Positions 21,746 through 31,692 of a stretch of DNA of 64,000 nt are shown one piece after another. Position 1 is the first letter of the stretch. Each line of letters starts with the position of its first letter. The translations under genes and the position numbers were made by a program. The notes beneath the pieces were generated by a model. It was not told where the DNA came from and ran no database searches. It saw nothing but the letters and a program-made list of their open reading frames with translations. The DNA is from Pseudopithomyces maydicus (taxonomy: Eukaryota > Ascomycota > Dothideomycetes > Pleosporales > Didymosphaeriaceae), in the NCBI GenBank assembly GCA_026873275.1, contig JANTUC010000007.1, positions 2,046,001 through 2,110,000 on the forward strand, written 5' to 3'.

Positions 21746-23053
21746 ATGCCGCCCACCCTCAAACCCTCCACAGTAGAAGCTCTCCACGCCACCCTCACCT
21801 CCACAACCTCAGCCCCAACCCCCACCCTCCCCGGCGCAATCGTGCACATCCTCGACTCGAACGGGACCCCCTCTTCACCCACACCTCCACCCCGCACACC
21901 CCGCACACGCTCTTCCCCATCCACTCCTGCAGCAAGCTCATCGGCGCCCTCGCCTTCCTCCGCCTCATCTCAGACAACCTCGCCGCCCTCGACGACCCCT
22001 CCCTCATCGCATCCCACCTCCCAGAGCTATGCGCTAAAAAGGTGCTCGTTGGGTCTGAAACCAGCGCTTCAGGAGCGAGAGCGGGAGAGAAAGAACATGC
22101 GTTCGAGGAGAGGAAGGGCGATATCACCGCCAGGATGCTGATGAACCACACGAACGGGACGGGGATGTCGTTTTTCAACACCGCGCTTCGGGATTATCGC
22201 GGGGAGGAAGACCTCGCCACCACCAACGAGGGGACGGCGTACTTTGAGAATTTGCTCAAGAGTCCCCTGCTGTGGCAGCCGGGGGAGAAGACGAATTACG
22301 GGCAGGGCTTTGATTGGCTTTCTGTGCTGATTGAGCGGATGACGGGGAAAGCGCTGGAAGACGTGCTGAGGGAAAACATCTTCGCGCCGCTGGGTATCGA
22401 GCACGGGGGTATCAAGGGCGAATGGGGGGTCGCGCCGTTGCGGGTTCGGGCGTTGATTTCTGGCCTGCGAGCTTGAAGGTGGGAGATGGATCGTTTATGA
22501 CGCTGCCGGGGTGGGCGGAGACGAAAGTCGAGAGGGAGGACGCGTGGCCTGGGGGAAAGACACATGTGCAGAGTGTGGCAAATGGGCTGGTGTTGAGTCC
22601 GGCAGATCTCGCGCGCATATACAGCGTTTTGCTGCCGCAGAATGGGGGCGTGGATCCCGTGACGGGAGTACGCATTCTATCCCCGCGGCGGCGGCCGAGG
22701 TCGCGAAATTGCACCATGCGGAAGACATCCGTAACAACTCGAGGGACATTCCAAGCGCGAGTCCTATCATCATGCCGTATGCGTCGCAGGGGGAGCACGT
22801 GGATCCTGAGGGGTGGTTCGGGTTGGGCGCTGCGGTGCAGGGGGCGGATAGGAAGTTGCCGGACGGAAGAAGGGGGAGGAGTAAGGGGTCGGTGTATTGG
22901 CATGGGGCGTCGAATGCGGAGTATTGGATTGATGGGGAGAAGGGGATTGTTGTTGTGGTAGTTGCGAACTTTTTCCCGTTCATGGAGGAGGGCTGGGTGG
23001 AGTTTCTACAGGGGTTGGAGGGGATGATATATGAGGGGTTGGAGAGTGAATAA
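21746..23053 (+). CDS. Serine beta-lactamase-like hydrolase/transpeptidase, three apparent frameshifts
   Basis: No intron. One base appears lost in a C run at 21867-21871, a G run at 22424-22429 and a C run at 22681-22684; adding one base at each gives 437 codons. The restored frame has the nucleophile motif S-x-x-K (HSCSKLIGAL) near residue 60, a YG-x-G motif (TNYGQGFDW) near residue 190 and the late H-G motif (YWHGASNAEYW) near residue 390. This is the order found in class C beta-lactamases and fungal esterase / LovD-like acyltransferases. No signal peptide is seen, so a cytosolic hydrolase or acyltransferase is more likely than a cell-wall enzyme. Codon endings change from C to G along the gene. 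Its tail is duplicated in inverted orientation near 30.9 kb. Confidence 0.78.
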
Positions 23054-23104
23054 GGTAGTATTTTTGGTATCAGCAAGAGCTCTCCGAAAATCAAGATGGC
23101 TCGG
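22937..23104 (+). repeat. Inverted repeat arm A (3' end of the beta-lactamase-like gene)
   Basis: This stretch, covering the last ~38 codons, the stop and ~50 bp downstream, recurs as its reverse complement at 30840-31010. Shared words include cttgattttcggagagct and ccatgaacgggaaaaag (in the orientation of arm B). A few substitutions and a 5-bp indel separate the arms. Confidence 0.85.
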
Positions 23105-23449
23105 TGCGTGGTGATGGTGTGTGGTAATACTGGGTGATAATACTAAGTAAGTAGTAGAAAAAAACATAATATTGCACAGTAGAACCAAACAGACAAAATA
23201 AAACAGACCATATTGAAACTTTTCGTATCCAACAAAATGCTGAACCAGAATGCCACTTTTGATTTTTTTTTCGTGCACTCACTTCTAACTAATACACATG
23301 ACCAGAAAAAAGCCACGCTCTCATTCAAGTAGCGATGTACCCCACAGAGAAGGGGGAATATACTCTGCTCCTCATCCTCGCAATGTCATCACCCTATCCA
23401 CCCGCCCATACGAAAAGAGAAAAGAGAAAAGAGAAGATAAGAAAAGAAT
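23054..23449. other. 3'-3' intergenic
   Basis: About 400 bp between convergent genes, A-rich (several aaaaaa and gaaaagag runs at 23156-23210 and 23410-23450). No gene is seen. Confidence 0.4.
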
Positions 23450-26400
23450 CTAACCCTCCAACTTCAACCTCTCAAACTGCTCCAACGTCATCTCCCAATT
23501 CGCGCCCTCAATCTCCGCAGCCCTCAACTTCTCCCTCTCCCCTCCTTCACCACATCGCTCGCTTTGCCCTCCCACCCCTCCGCACCCATAATCTTCTTCT
23601 GCCTCTCCACCGTCTCATTCGCCTTCCTCAGCCTCTCCTTCGCCTTCTTAATCTCCCCATCTACCTCGATCCGCCCCTTGACGTCCAGGAACACCGTCGC
23701 CGCCGAGCCCACCGTGTACACGGCGCATCCCGTGGGCGCCGCATCCTCGGGCGCGAGGACCGCGATGCTGGATACGGTCTTGCCGGCAAGCGAGCGCAGG
23801 GAGGGTAGCGAGGTGGGGGATGACAGCACGGCGTGGGTAGACGCGTCGAGCGACTGGATGAATGTGGATGCCGAGTCCTTGATCGCGTATTCGCTGGTGA
23901 GGGAGCGGAGGCCCTTTGAGCAGCCGACGAGGAGCTCGTACTCGATGTTTGCGGCGTCGTCGAGGAACGCGGGGGTGTACTCTGGGTAGGCGGCGACGGT
24001 GATGGAGGGGGTTTTGTCGCCCTGGCGGCGGGGCAGGTATTGCCAGAGTTGTTCGGTAATGTAGGGGAGGAAGGGGGAGAGCTGGAGACGTTAGTCCGAT
24101 CCAGTACTTATTGATGTTGAAGAGGGGGGATTACGTACCATGGTGAGACCGCCTTCGATGGCCGTGTACAGCGTCTGTTTCGCGCTCTCGATTTCCTCCG
24201 CGCTGCCGCCTTCGAAGATGGCCTTTGAGTTCTCGATGTATGTGTCGCAGAGGAACTCGTAGAAGTACTTGTATCCGACCTGGGTGGAGAGGGAGAACTC
24301 GCGCTTGTCGAGGTGCTCGTTGATCTTCTTGGCGCTGGTCGAGAGCTTGTGGAGGATCCACCGCTCTGGGAGCGACTCCTTGCCGCCCTTGGTGATCTCT
24401 GCGCGGGGCACAAAGTCGCTGCCAAGACGACCGAGGACGTACTTCGTTGCCTGGTAGATCTTGTTGCAGAAACGGCGGTAACCAGCGATCGTGGCGACGT
24501 CGAAGGAGATGTCACCACCACCGGTTGTGTAGCCGACAAGTGCCATACGGAGGGCCTATAATCGTTAGTTTTGTGTAAGGAAGGCTTCAAAATACTACGC
24601 ACATCTGATCCGCATTCGGGAATACCCTGGGGGAATGCAGTCTTCTGATACTTCTCGGCGGTCTTGAGCTCCTTGGGATCAAGGTTACCCATGCGCAGCT
24701 TCTCGTTCAAAGCCTGGAGGCTGATACCATCCATGATATCGATCGGGTCGACGACGTTGCCGAGCGACTTGCTCATCTTCCTGCCCTCGCTGTCTCGGAT
24801 CAAAGAGTGAGTGTAAACCTATTCAGCGTATTAGCTTCAAGTCGCCGACCCCGCGGTTATCCTAACGTACCTCGTTGAACGGAATAGAACCAGTCAACTT
24901 CAGCGAGAACATGATCATCCTCGCCACCCAGAAGAACAGAATATCCCACCCAGTCTCGAGCATTGAAGTCGGGAACAAGTTCTGCATGTCCAGAGTCTCG
25001 CCGCCATTCTTAGGCCAGCCAAGGGTGCTGAAAGGCCACAGACCGGACGAGAACCACGTATCCAGGACGTCCTCATCACGCTCCATTGTGAACTTCTTCC
25101 CTGGGAATTTCGCCTCCGCCTTCTTCCTCGCCTCGTCCTCAGTCCTGCCTACAACCCAGAGGTCGTGCTCCTTGGCACCAGCCACAGGCTCCTCCAGCTT
25201 GACAAAGTACGCCGGGATCTGGTGGCCCCACCACAGCTGTCGAGACAAGCACCAGTCATTGACGTTGCTCATCCAGTGCTTGTAGATCTTCTCCGAGGTT
25301 GCGGGTCGGATCTTGATGTCTCCCTTCTCGACAGCGTCCAACGCAGGCTTGGCGAGAGACTCCATCTTCATCCACCATTGCGGCTTCATCAACGGCTCGA
25401 TGATGTCCTTGGACTTTGAGCATCTAGGGATCTTCATCGGGTTGTCGACCTTCTTGACGAACAGACCGAGCTTGGTGAGCTCGTCGACAACGGAATATCG
25501 GACGTCGAATCGCTTCTGGCCCTTGAACATACCGGCGTTCTCGTTCATGAGACCGTCGTCCGTCAAGATGTTGATGAACTCAAGCTTGTGGCGCTCACCA
25601 ATGGCGTAATCGTTGGGGTCGTGAGCAGGCGTGATTTTCACGGCACCGGTACCGAAGCTAATGTCGACGTAGTCGTCTCCTACGATTGGCATATCTCGGT
25701 CAACAAAGGGGTGTTTTGCTGTCTTTCCGATCAGGTGCTGATAGCGTGTATCCTTGGGGTTGACCGCAATTGCGCTAAAACCGAATTAGTTTTCATGAAT
25801 GTTTTGAGAGAGCGGGATACCTACGAATCTCCGAGCATGGTCTCAGGACGAGTTCTGTCATTCTAGTTAGCAGAATTCAAACAGAATGTGACAATGAACT
25901 CACGTGGCCACCTCAAGGAACTCGTCTGTGCCATTGATAGGGTATTTGAAATGTGTAAGGACACCAAACTCAACCTTCCTCTCGTATCCAGGGACGTCAA
26001 GGAGTGTGCGACCGTTGATCTCCTGGTTGTCGACTTCGAGATTCGACAGAGCAGTGTTCAGACGTGTGCACCAGTTCACAAGTCGGCCGGAACGGTAGAT
26101 GAGTCCCTCCTCGTGTAACCGCACGAAGGTCTCGGTGACGGCGGCGGAAAGGTCTGTAGCATTGTCAGATGAAAAAGCTCAGAGACTATAGAGTGGGATA
26201 CATACTAGCATCCATGGTGAATGCCTCACGCGACCAATCGCAGCTCGCACCCAATCGCTTCATGACTGGAATTCGTCAGCACTCTCAACGACTCTTGTTG
26301 AACCATTGTTTAATTACCAGAGTTGATGGACTTGTGGTACTCATCCTTCCACTCGTATGCGCGCTTCACGAAAGCTTCTCGTCCAAGATCGTGACGTGTC

Positions 26401-27427
26401 TTCTTTTCTCTCCGCCACAGCATGTTCTCGACGACGCTCTGTGTGGAGATACCTGCGTGATCGCAGCCGGGGATGTACGCCGTGGTGAAGCCGCGCATAC
26501 GGTGCCATCGGATGAGAACGTCCTGCAACGCTGAACCCAGAGCGTGACCAGCATGCAGCTTGCCTATAACGAATGTGTTAGTTTACAAGTGATCCCGCGT
26601 GTTATTGTTATGGGGCAAACCGACCGGTAACGTTTGGTGGAGGACTGAGCATCTCATGTTAGTTTATACACCACAGGAAGCAGTGGAGAATCCTGCTTAC
26701 ATCGGGATAACGAAGCGCCCCTTCTCGTTGTTCTTTCCCTCCGCATATCCAGGGGAATTGTACTCAGGCTTGAAGAAGCCCTCCTTCTCCCACCAATCAT
26801 ACCACGCGCTCTCGACGACCTTGGGGATATACGCCGTGTGATGAGGGTCCTCCAAGCTCCCCAGTATCTTCTTCTCGCCCTTGGGCGTCTTCTCCACATA
26901 CTCGGGCAAGACCTCCTTCTCGGCCTTCTTCTTCTTCTCCTTGGGAGGCGCCGCGCCGGCGCCCCCTTCGCAGCAGCCTGGGCGGCCTTCTTCGCCTGGA
27001 ACTTTGCGTCCTTCTCGGCCTTCTTGCGCTCCTTCTCTAGCTCCTTCGCCGTCTTGACCTTGCCCTCTGCATTCTTCTCGCCGCCGTCCTGACCGGGCGC
27101 CGACTGGCCGGTGGGCTCTGCATTCGCGTGGGCGAGGACGTCCTTCTTTGTGTCTGCGGCGACGGCGGGCGGTGCGGCGCTGGTAGGGGCGGTGGATTCG
27201 CCGGTGGGATTGTGGCTCGAGGCGTTGAGCGCCATGGTGGGGGTGGAGTAGGGCCTGCTCTGCGGAGCAGACGAGGGAGAATAAGGAGGGTGTGTTCGCT
27301 GCAGTGGATGCAATCGAGCTCGAAGGGTGCGCGACGGGAACGAGAAGCGTGGGAGAGTGCCTCTCTGCAAGTGTCGATGTGTAGAAAGGCGCGTAGCGGG
27401 GAGTGTGACTGGGCGGCGGGGCTGCAT
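23450..27427 (-). CDS. VAS1: Valyl-tRNA synthetase, dual-targeted (mitochondrial and cytosolic starts)
   Basis: Ten exons: 27427-26701, 26644-26625, 26563-26318, 26265-26206, 26153-25904, 25854-25825, 25774-24871, 24818-24603, 24555-24139 and 24081-23450. Single bases are apparently missing in a G run (coding strand) at 26962-26966 and near 23539-23542; with both restored, the frame from the inner start is exactly 1104 codons. The ATG at 27235 begins the cytosolic form. The ATG at 27427 adds 64 residues rich in R, S, T and P without acidic residues, ending near SRPYST, a mitochondrial presequence pattern. The class I motifs GHALG (HIGH) and KMSKS are present, with the editing domain between. 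A charged Lys/Glu N-terminal extension and the C-terminal coiled coil are as in eukaryotic enzymes. Being essential and single-copy, it argues that the frame breaks are errors. Confidence 0.93.
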
Positions 27428-28029
27428 TATTTGGTGCGCAATCTTTTGGGAAAGTCGGAGCTCTGCAGCGTCTTCCGACGCTCGGAGTCATCACGTGTTG
27501 ACTCATACCCCGCAACACCATGCCCGGATGCCATTGAGTCGGTCCGCAGCACAACCAACACAAGCTGATATGCAGACAGGGGGGACTGACTCACGGAAGA
27601 GTCACTGTCAGGATTTGATCCCCCATCTGCATTGCCAATTGGGCCACCTCCAAGGGCTGCAATAGGTCAATACCCACGAGCACGGCCGCATCACAACCGC
27701 ATCACATCTCACAATCTGTCCATCAACGGACCAAAACGCCTTACGCATTATGCACCTTGATTTCTACTAATCTCAAAAGATACTCAACGCCTCAGAAATG
27801 CAACATGGCCATGGTCCGGACAGCCCAGCCCGGCCCAGCCCAGCCCCACCAGTCCACTCCAGCACCAGGACCGCCTCCGCCTCCGCCTCTTGTCCTTTTC
27901 CTGCCGCATTCGATGCTGTGAGGTGAGAAATATATAGCATTGCCGAAGCCTAAGACGGACACATCAACTCGCGAACCCTCGCCTGCATAACTCGTGATAT
28001 TACTTAAACTACCGAGAAATGGGTATCTT
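27428..28029. other. Intergenic between VAS1 5' end and CK2 3' end
   Basis: About 600 bp without a gene. A run of cagcccggcccagcccagcccc at 27822-27845 is locally repetitive. The VAS1 promoter should lie in the part nearest 27430. Confidence 0.4.
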
Positions 28030-29264
28030 TCATGAAAGGGACGAGCCCGCGCTGTGGTTCTGCGCCGCCGCGTTCCGCACGGGCGCGAAGTAGGCATGAG
28101 CCATCGCCTCCTTGGCCGTCAGCCGTTCCTGTGAATGTTAGTCAGATCCGTCGCAGGTTAGGGTGGATAGTAGACGTACCTGATGGTCATATCGCAACAG
28201 CTTGTCCAGGAAGTCAATGGCATCGTTGCTGACGAATCGCTGGTTGTCGGCATTGATGAACGAGTGCCACGGCTTCTTGGGATACCGTGATAGAATGTCG
28301 TCGTATTGCGCGTCGAGCTCGATGTCGTACTTGTCAAGGTAATCGAACAAGTCTTCTGTACCGAGCACCTTTGCGATCTTTACAAGTTGGTCGGAATTGC
28401 TGTTTCCGTGGAAGAATGGCTCGCGTCGGAAAATCATAGACGCAAACATGGCGCCCAGCGACCACATGTCGAGGGAGTAGTCATACTCCTGGAAGTCGAC
28501 GAGCAGCTCGGGGCCTTTGAAGTAGCGGGAGGCGACGCGAACGTTGTATTCGGTGCCGGCGTGGTAAAATTCAGCGAGACCCCAGTCAATCAAGCGGAGC
28601 TGCCCATGTCAGTGGTGGTGCGTGAATGCAAGAGAGTCGCGTGCTCACCTTCCGCTTCTCGTGGTCGATCATAACGTTGTGCGGCTTGACATCGCGATGC
28701 ATGATGCCCTTGCTGTGGCAAAAGTCGAGCGCCTTGAGCAGCTCGTTGATGTAGAAGCGCACGTCAAAGTCGGTGAACTTGGGGTACAGGCTGCGGAAGT
28801 CGGTGTTGTTGACGGCTTCGAAGATCAAAGAGGGCGTCTTGCTCTAGAGTCACATTCCATCAGCACAAAGCAACAGGGCGGACACGGGCGGGAAGAAGGA
28901 ATACCCAGTCGCCAACCCAGTCGGAGCCGTCACTAACCTGGTTATCGCGCACCACGTCCAGCAGCGACACAATGTTGGGCCCTCCCGAGAGGTTCTGCAG
29001 GATTTTGATCTCGCGCTTTATCTTCTTCTTCTTGACCGGCTTGAGCACTTTGATGACGCATTTCTGGTAGTTGACAATGTTGATGCCCTCGAACACCTCG
29101 GAGTACTTGCCCCGGCCAATCTTGCGCACGACCTCGTAGTTCTCGAGCACGCCCCAGCTGATGTTGACGCTGTCGTAGTCCCAGTAGGCGCGGGGCATGT
29201 TGGCGTTGACGTCGGCGTAGACGCGGGCGACCGACGTCGACCCGCCAGCGCTGTTGAGGGCCAT
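28030..29264 (-). CDS. CKA1: Casein kinase 2 catalytic subunit alpha
   Basis: Exons are 29264-28938, 28843-28649, 28599-28180 and 28128-28030, totalling 346 residues, the family length. CK2 signatures are clear: the glycine loop GRGKYSEVFEG, the basic cluster KPVKKKKIKREIKIL, the catalytic loop HRDVKPHNVM, the DWG anchor in place of DFG (LIDWGLAEFYH) and the GPELLVDFQEYDYSLDMWS segment. The enzyme is a constitutively active Ser/Thr kinase of acidic sites, acting with beta subunits in nucleus and cytoplasm. I chose ATG 29264 because MALNSAGGSTSVARVYADVN matches the usual N-terminus. An in-frame ORF continues upstream for 106 more codons to 29582 (see findings). The gene is divergent from RPP1. 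Confidence 0.96.
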
Positions 29265-29754
29265 CCTGTGCGGGTGCAAAATATCCCCGGGCTGCTGCGA
29301 TGCTGCGGTGGAGACGCTGTGCTCTGCAGCGGGCGTGGACGGGGTTGGGGGCAGGTGTTGCGGGGTGGTGCAGGTGGATCGTCGGTGGTGTGCGGCCAGG
29401 AAGCAGACGAAGGCAAAGCTTGCAAGCCCAAACAGGCTGAGCGCAACTGCCTTTGTGCGGGAGACGGCTGCGGGAAGTTGCGCGCTGCGAGCCTGGACCG
29501 GACGAGCTGTGGCCGGCGGGGTCGAATTTGATGTCGGAGGGGCCGGATTAGCTCCTCCAGCGTGCGGGCCGTTGTTGTGCACTGTCGCTGCGACTGTGTG
29601 AGATCAGCGGGATCACGTGACCGCGATTTAGCACTGGAGCTTCGGCGCGGCCTTTTGCGTGTTTCGCGTTGGTGGGCTGGGGTCACCAACAGAACACGGG
29701 AACCACTCACCTGTCGCTCGCCAGCGCAGCTCTGTCTCTGCCTGCTCGCCCGCC
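29265..29754. promoter_or_regulatory. Divergent promoter region CKA1 / RPP1
   Basis: 490 bp between the two starts. It holds the in-frame upstream extension of CKA1 and otherwise no gene. Regulation is inferred only from the head-to-head layout. Confidence 0.4.
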
Positions 29755-30819
29755 ATGTTCCACGATCTCAATGTCCCCTGGACGAATGCGAAGGAGCTGC
29801 AGCGCGCCGTGGCTTTCCTGGACGAGTGCAAGTTTCACCCGTGAAGCCCTTGCTTCAGAAATATACCCTCCCAAAATCGTACTTACCAAGCGCAGTGGGA
29901 TATGACGTGGTAGCTCTTACCCATTCGTATGGCGGCCGCCTGCCTGCAGACCTGGTGAGCCTCCCATGTACTTTTGATGTGTTGTGACTATCCTCATCTT
30001 CCACCCGTGAATCACCTGCTTCTCAGGCTAAAAAGCTAACAAGTGTCTCAGACATCTCCTGTTCCAGACCCACTCCCATTCCCAACCCCAGCACGGCTTC
30101 GCATCTTGCGGCGCTGCAACATCTTCCTCACGGACGCGGCTTCCAACTTCCGCATCCCGCAGCTCCAGCAGAACTATGACTTGATAGCCGCGCGGCCCAC
30201 TGACGAGAAGACGCTGCAGCAGGCATGCCACTCTCTTGATATTGACATCATCTCCCTGGACCTGACCCTCAAGTTCGAAAAGCACTTCAAATTCCCCATG
30301 CTTGGCACAGCTGTATCCCGCGGCGTCAAGATCGAGCTCTGCTACGGCCAGGCCATTCTCTCGCAGGATGCCACCGCGAAGAGAAATGTGATCAGCAACG
30401 CCACCCAACTTATCCGCGTGACTAGAGGCCGTGGCCTGATCTTCAGCTCGGAAGCGAAGACGGTCCTTGGACTGAGAGCGCCCAGCGATGTCATGAATCT
30501 GGCCTCGATATGGGGTCTGGGCCTCGAAAGGGGCAAAGATGCGCTGACCAAGGAGCCCCGCAGTGTTGTGGAGTTTGCGAGACTCAAGCGCCAGAGCTAC
30601 AAAGGTATCATTGACATAGTTGATGGAGGCGAGAAGCCGCCCGCGCAAGAGAAGAAGGATGCGAATGGCAAGCCGCAGAAGGGTCAGAAAGACCAAAAAC
30701 GTAAGGCGCAAGAGAGTTTGGACAGCACGCCAGTTCAGTCGGGAGAGGAGAAGATTTCGAAGCGGCAGATGAAAAAGAACAAGAAGGCGAAGCTGGGCGC
30801 TGAGCAGTCTGCTGCTTGA
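29755..30819 (+). CDS. RPP1: RNase P/MRP protein subunit RPP1 (Rpp30 family)
   Basis: Exons are 29755-29827, 29896-29954 and 30052-30819, giving 299 residues. The protein is a TIM-barrel-like subunit of nuclear RNase P and RNase MRP, which process tRNA 5' ends and pre-rRNA. The N-terminus MFHDLNVPW, then ELGYDVVALTHSYGGRLPADL, then LRILRRCNIFLTD, and the central KIELCYGQAIL and RGRGLIFSSEAK segments follow the Rpp30 pattern. The tail is a Lys-rich nuclear region. The first intron is best read as GC-AG: the donor is gcaagt at 29828 and the splice gives the family-typical DELGYDVVAL, whereas the nearest GT donor with the same acceptor creates a stop. The other introns are GT-AG. Confidence 0.92.
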
Positions 30820-30839
30820 GTAACTGTGCTCTTTTGAAA

Positions 30840-31010
30840 TGGCCCCGAACCATCTTGATTTTCGGAGAGCTTTTGCTAATCCAGATACCAAAAATACCAC
30901 CTTATTCACCCTTCAACCCCTCATATATTATCCCCTCCAACCCCTGCATAAAATCCACCTACCCCTCCTCCATGAACGGGAAAAAGATTGCAACCACCAC
31001 CACAACATTT
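30840..31010 (-). pseudogene. Inverted repeat arm B: relic of a beta-lactamase-like gene tail
   Basis: The reverse complement resembles the last ~38 codons, the stop codon and ~50 bp of downstream sequence of the hydrolase at 21.7-23.1 kb. The frame still gives FFPFMEEG and a QGLEG-like segment before a conserved TAA. The rest of the gene is absent, so this is a fragment left by duplication or inversion. It lies about 20 bp after the RPP1 stop, so RPP1 probably uses it as 3' flanking sequence. Confidence 0.75.
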
Positions 31011-31581
31011 GCCTCGCCCGGCAATCAAGGTTGTCATCGACCGAACCAACATCCTCCTCAGCTGCCTTACTTCTCGTGAAGTAGGAGCGTGCATCTAAAC
31101 CATCCGCCCACTGAGGCGCACGCCCCGATATACCGACAGCCAGGTCCATCATGTCAGCATCAACATCCTCCCTGCCATCGATACCGCATGAACAACGGAG
31201 ACCCTCCATGTGCTTCTCACACATGCTGCGGCCTTTTCCATCTGCGCCACAAGTGCATGGGACGAATGCGGAATGCTTGCCACAGTTATCCACCTCGTCT
31301 TCGTCTGAGCCATACCCACTAGAAGGCTCGTAATCTTCCATCTCTTCATCTTCTTCGTCGAACAGCAGTGCAGAAAATGTACCGGGGGATGGACCAAGCA
31401 GATTGTCGGGACTCGCCGCCATTTCCCATACCTCTTCATCAGTCATTGCCACTGCGTTTGTGATAGGGCAACTGGAGTCTTTGCTGGCTTCAGAGCCGCA
31501 CTCTGATTGTTCGTTCGTCTGGATTTGCATCTTCCTTGTCTGTCTGCGCATCCCCTGAAGATTCATCACTCCATCCACCAA
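30928..31581 (-). CDS. Uncertain acidic Cys-containing protein, possibly part of a broken gene
   Basis: An open frame of 217 codons. The middle is acidic (DEEDEEMEDYEPSSGYGSDEDE) and is followed by a Cys/His cluster, CGKHSAFVPCTCGADGKG then MCEKHMEGLRCSCGIDG, which could bind a metal. The last ~30 codons run into the inverted hydrolase relic, so the C-terminus is chimeric and not native. The N-terminus also starts close to a 54-bp tandem repeat. I do not recognise the family. It may be a fragment of a larger gene disrupted in this rearranged region. Confidence 0.35.
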   Translation of the reverse strand: MVDGVMNLQGMRRQTRKMQIQTNEQSECGSEASKDSSCPITNAVAMTDEEVWEMAASPDNLLGPSPGTFSALLFDEEDEEMEDYEPSSGYGSDEDEVDNCGKHSAFVPCTCGADGKGRSMCEKHMEGLRCSCGIDGREDVDADMMDLAVGISGRAPQWADGLDARSYFTRSKAAEEDVGSVDDNLDCRARQMLWWWLQSFSRSWRRGRWILCRGWRG

Positions 31582-31584
31582 GGG

Positions 31585-31692
31585 TGTTACCCTGCGACAG
31601 TGTTAAAAAGGAAAGAGTTGTGCTTCGAAAGTGCTCCATGTTACCCTGCGACAGTGTTAAAAAGGAAAGAAGTGTGTTTCGAAAGTGCTCCA
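31585..31692. repeat. Direct tandem duplication, 54-bp unit, two copies
   Basis: The unit beginning tgttaccctgcgacagtg at 31585 is repeated at 31639 with only a few differences (for example gagttgtgc against gaagtgtgt). It lies just beyond the 3' end of the inverted SNF2 half. Confidence 0.9.

Noticed and set aside
21746..23053. Beta-lactamase-like gene as a decayed pseudogene
   Set aside because: All three breaks are single-base losses in C/G runs of the same type as those in essential genes, and the catalytic motifs are intact. Kept as a gene with likely sequence errors, though decay is not formally excluded.
31585..31692. 54-bp duplication as a target-site duplication or transposon terminus
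   Set aside because: Far too long for a target-site duplication, directly adjacent copies, and no element between them.
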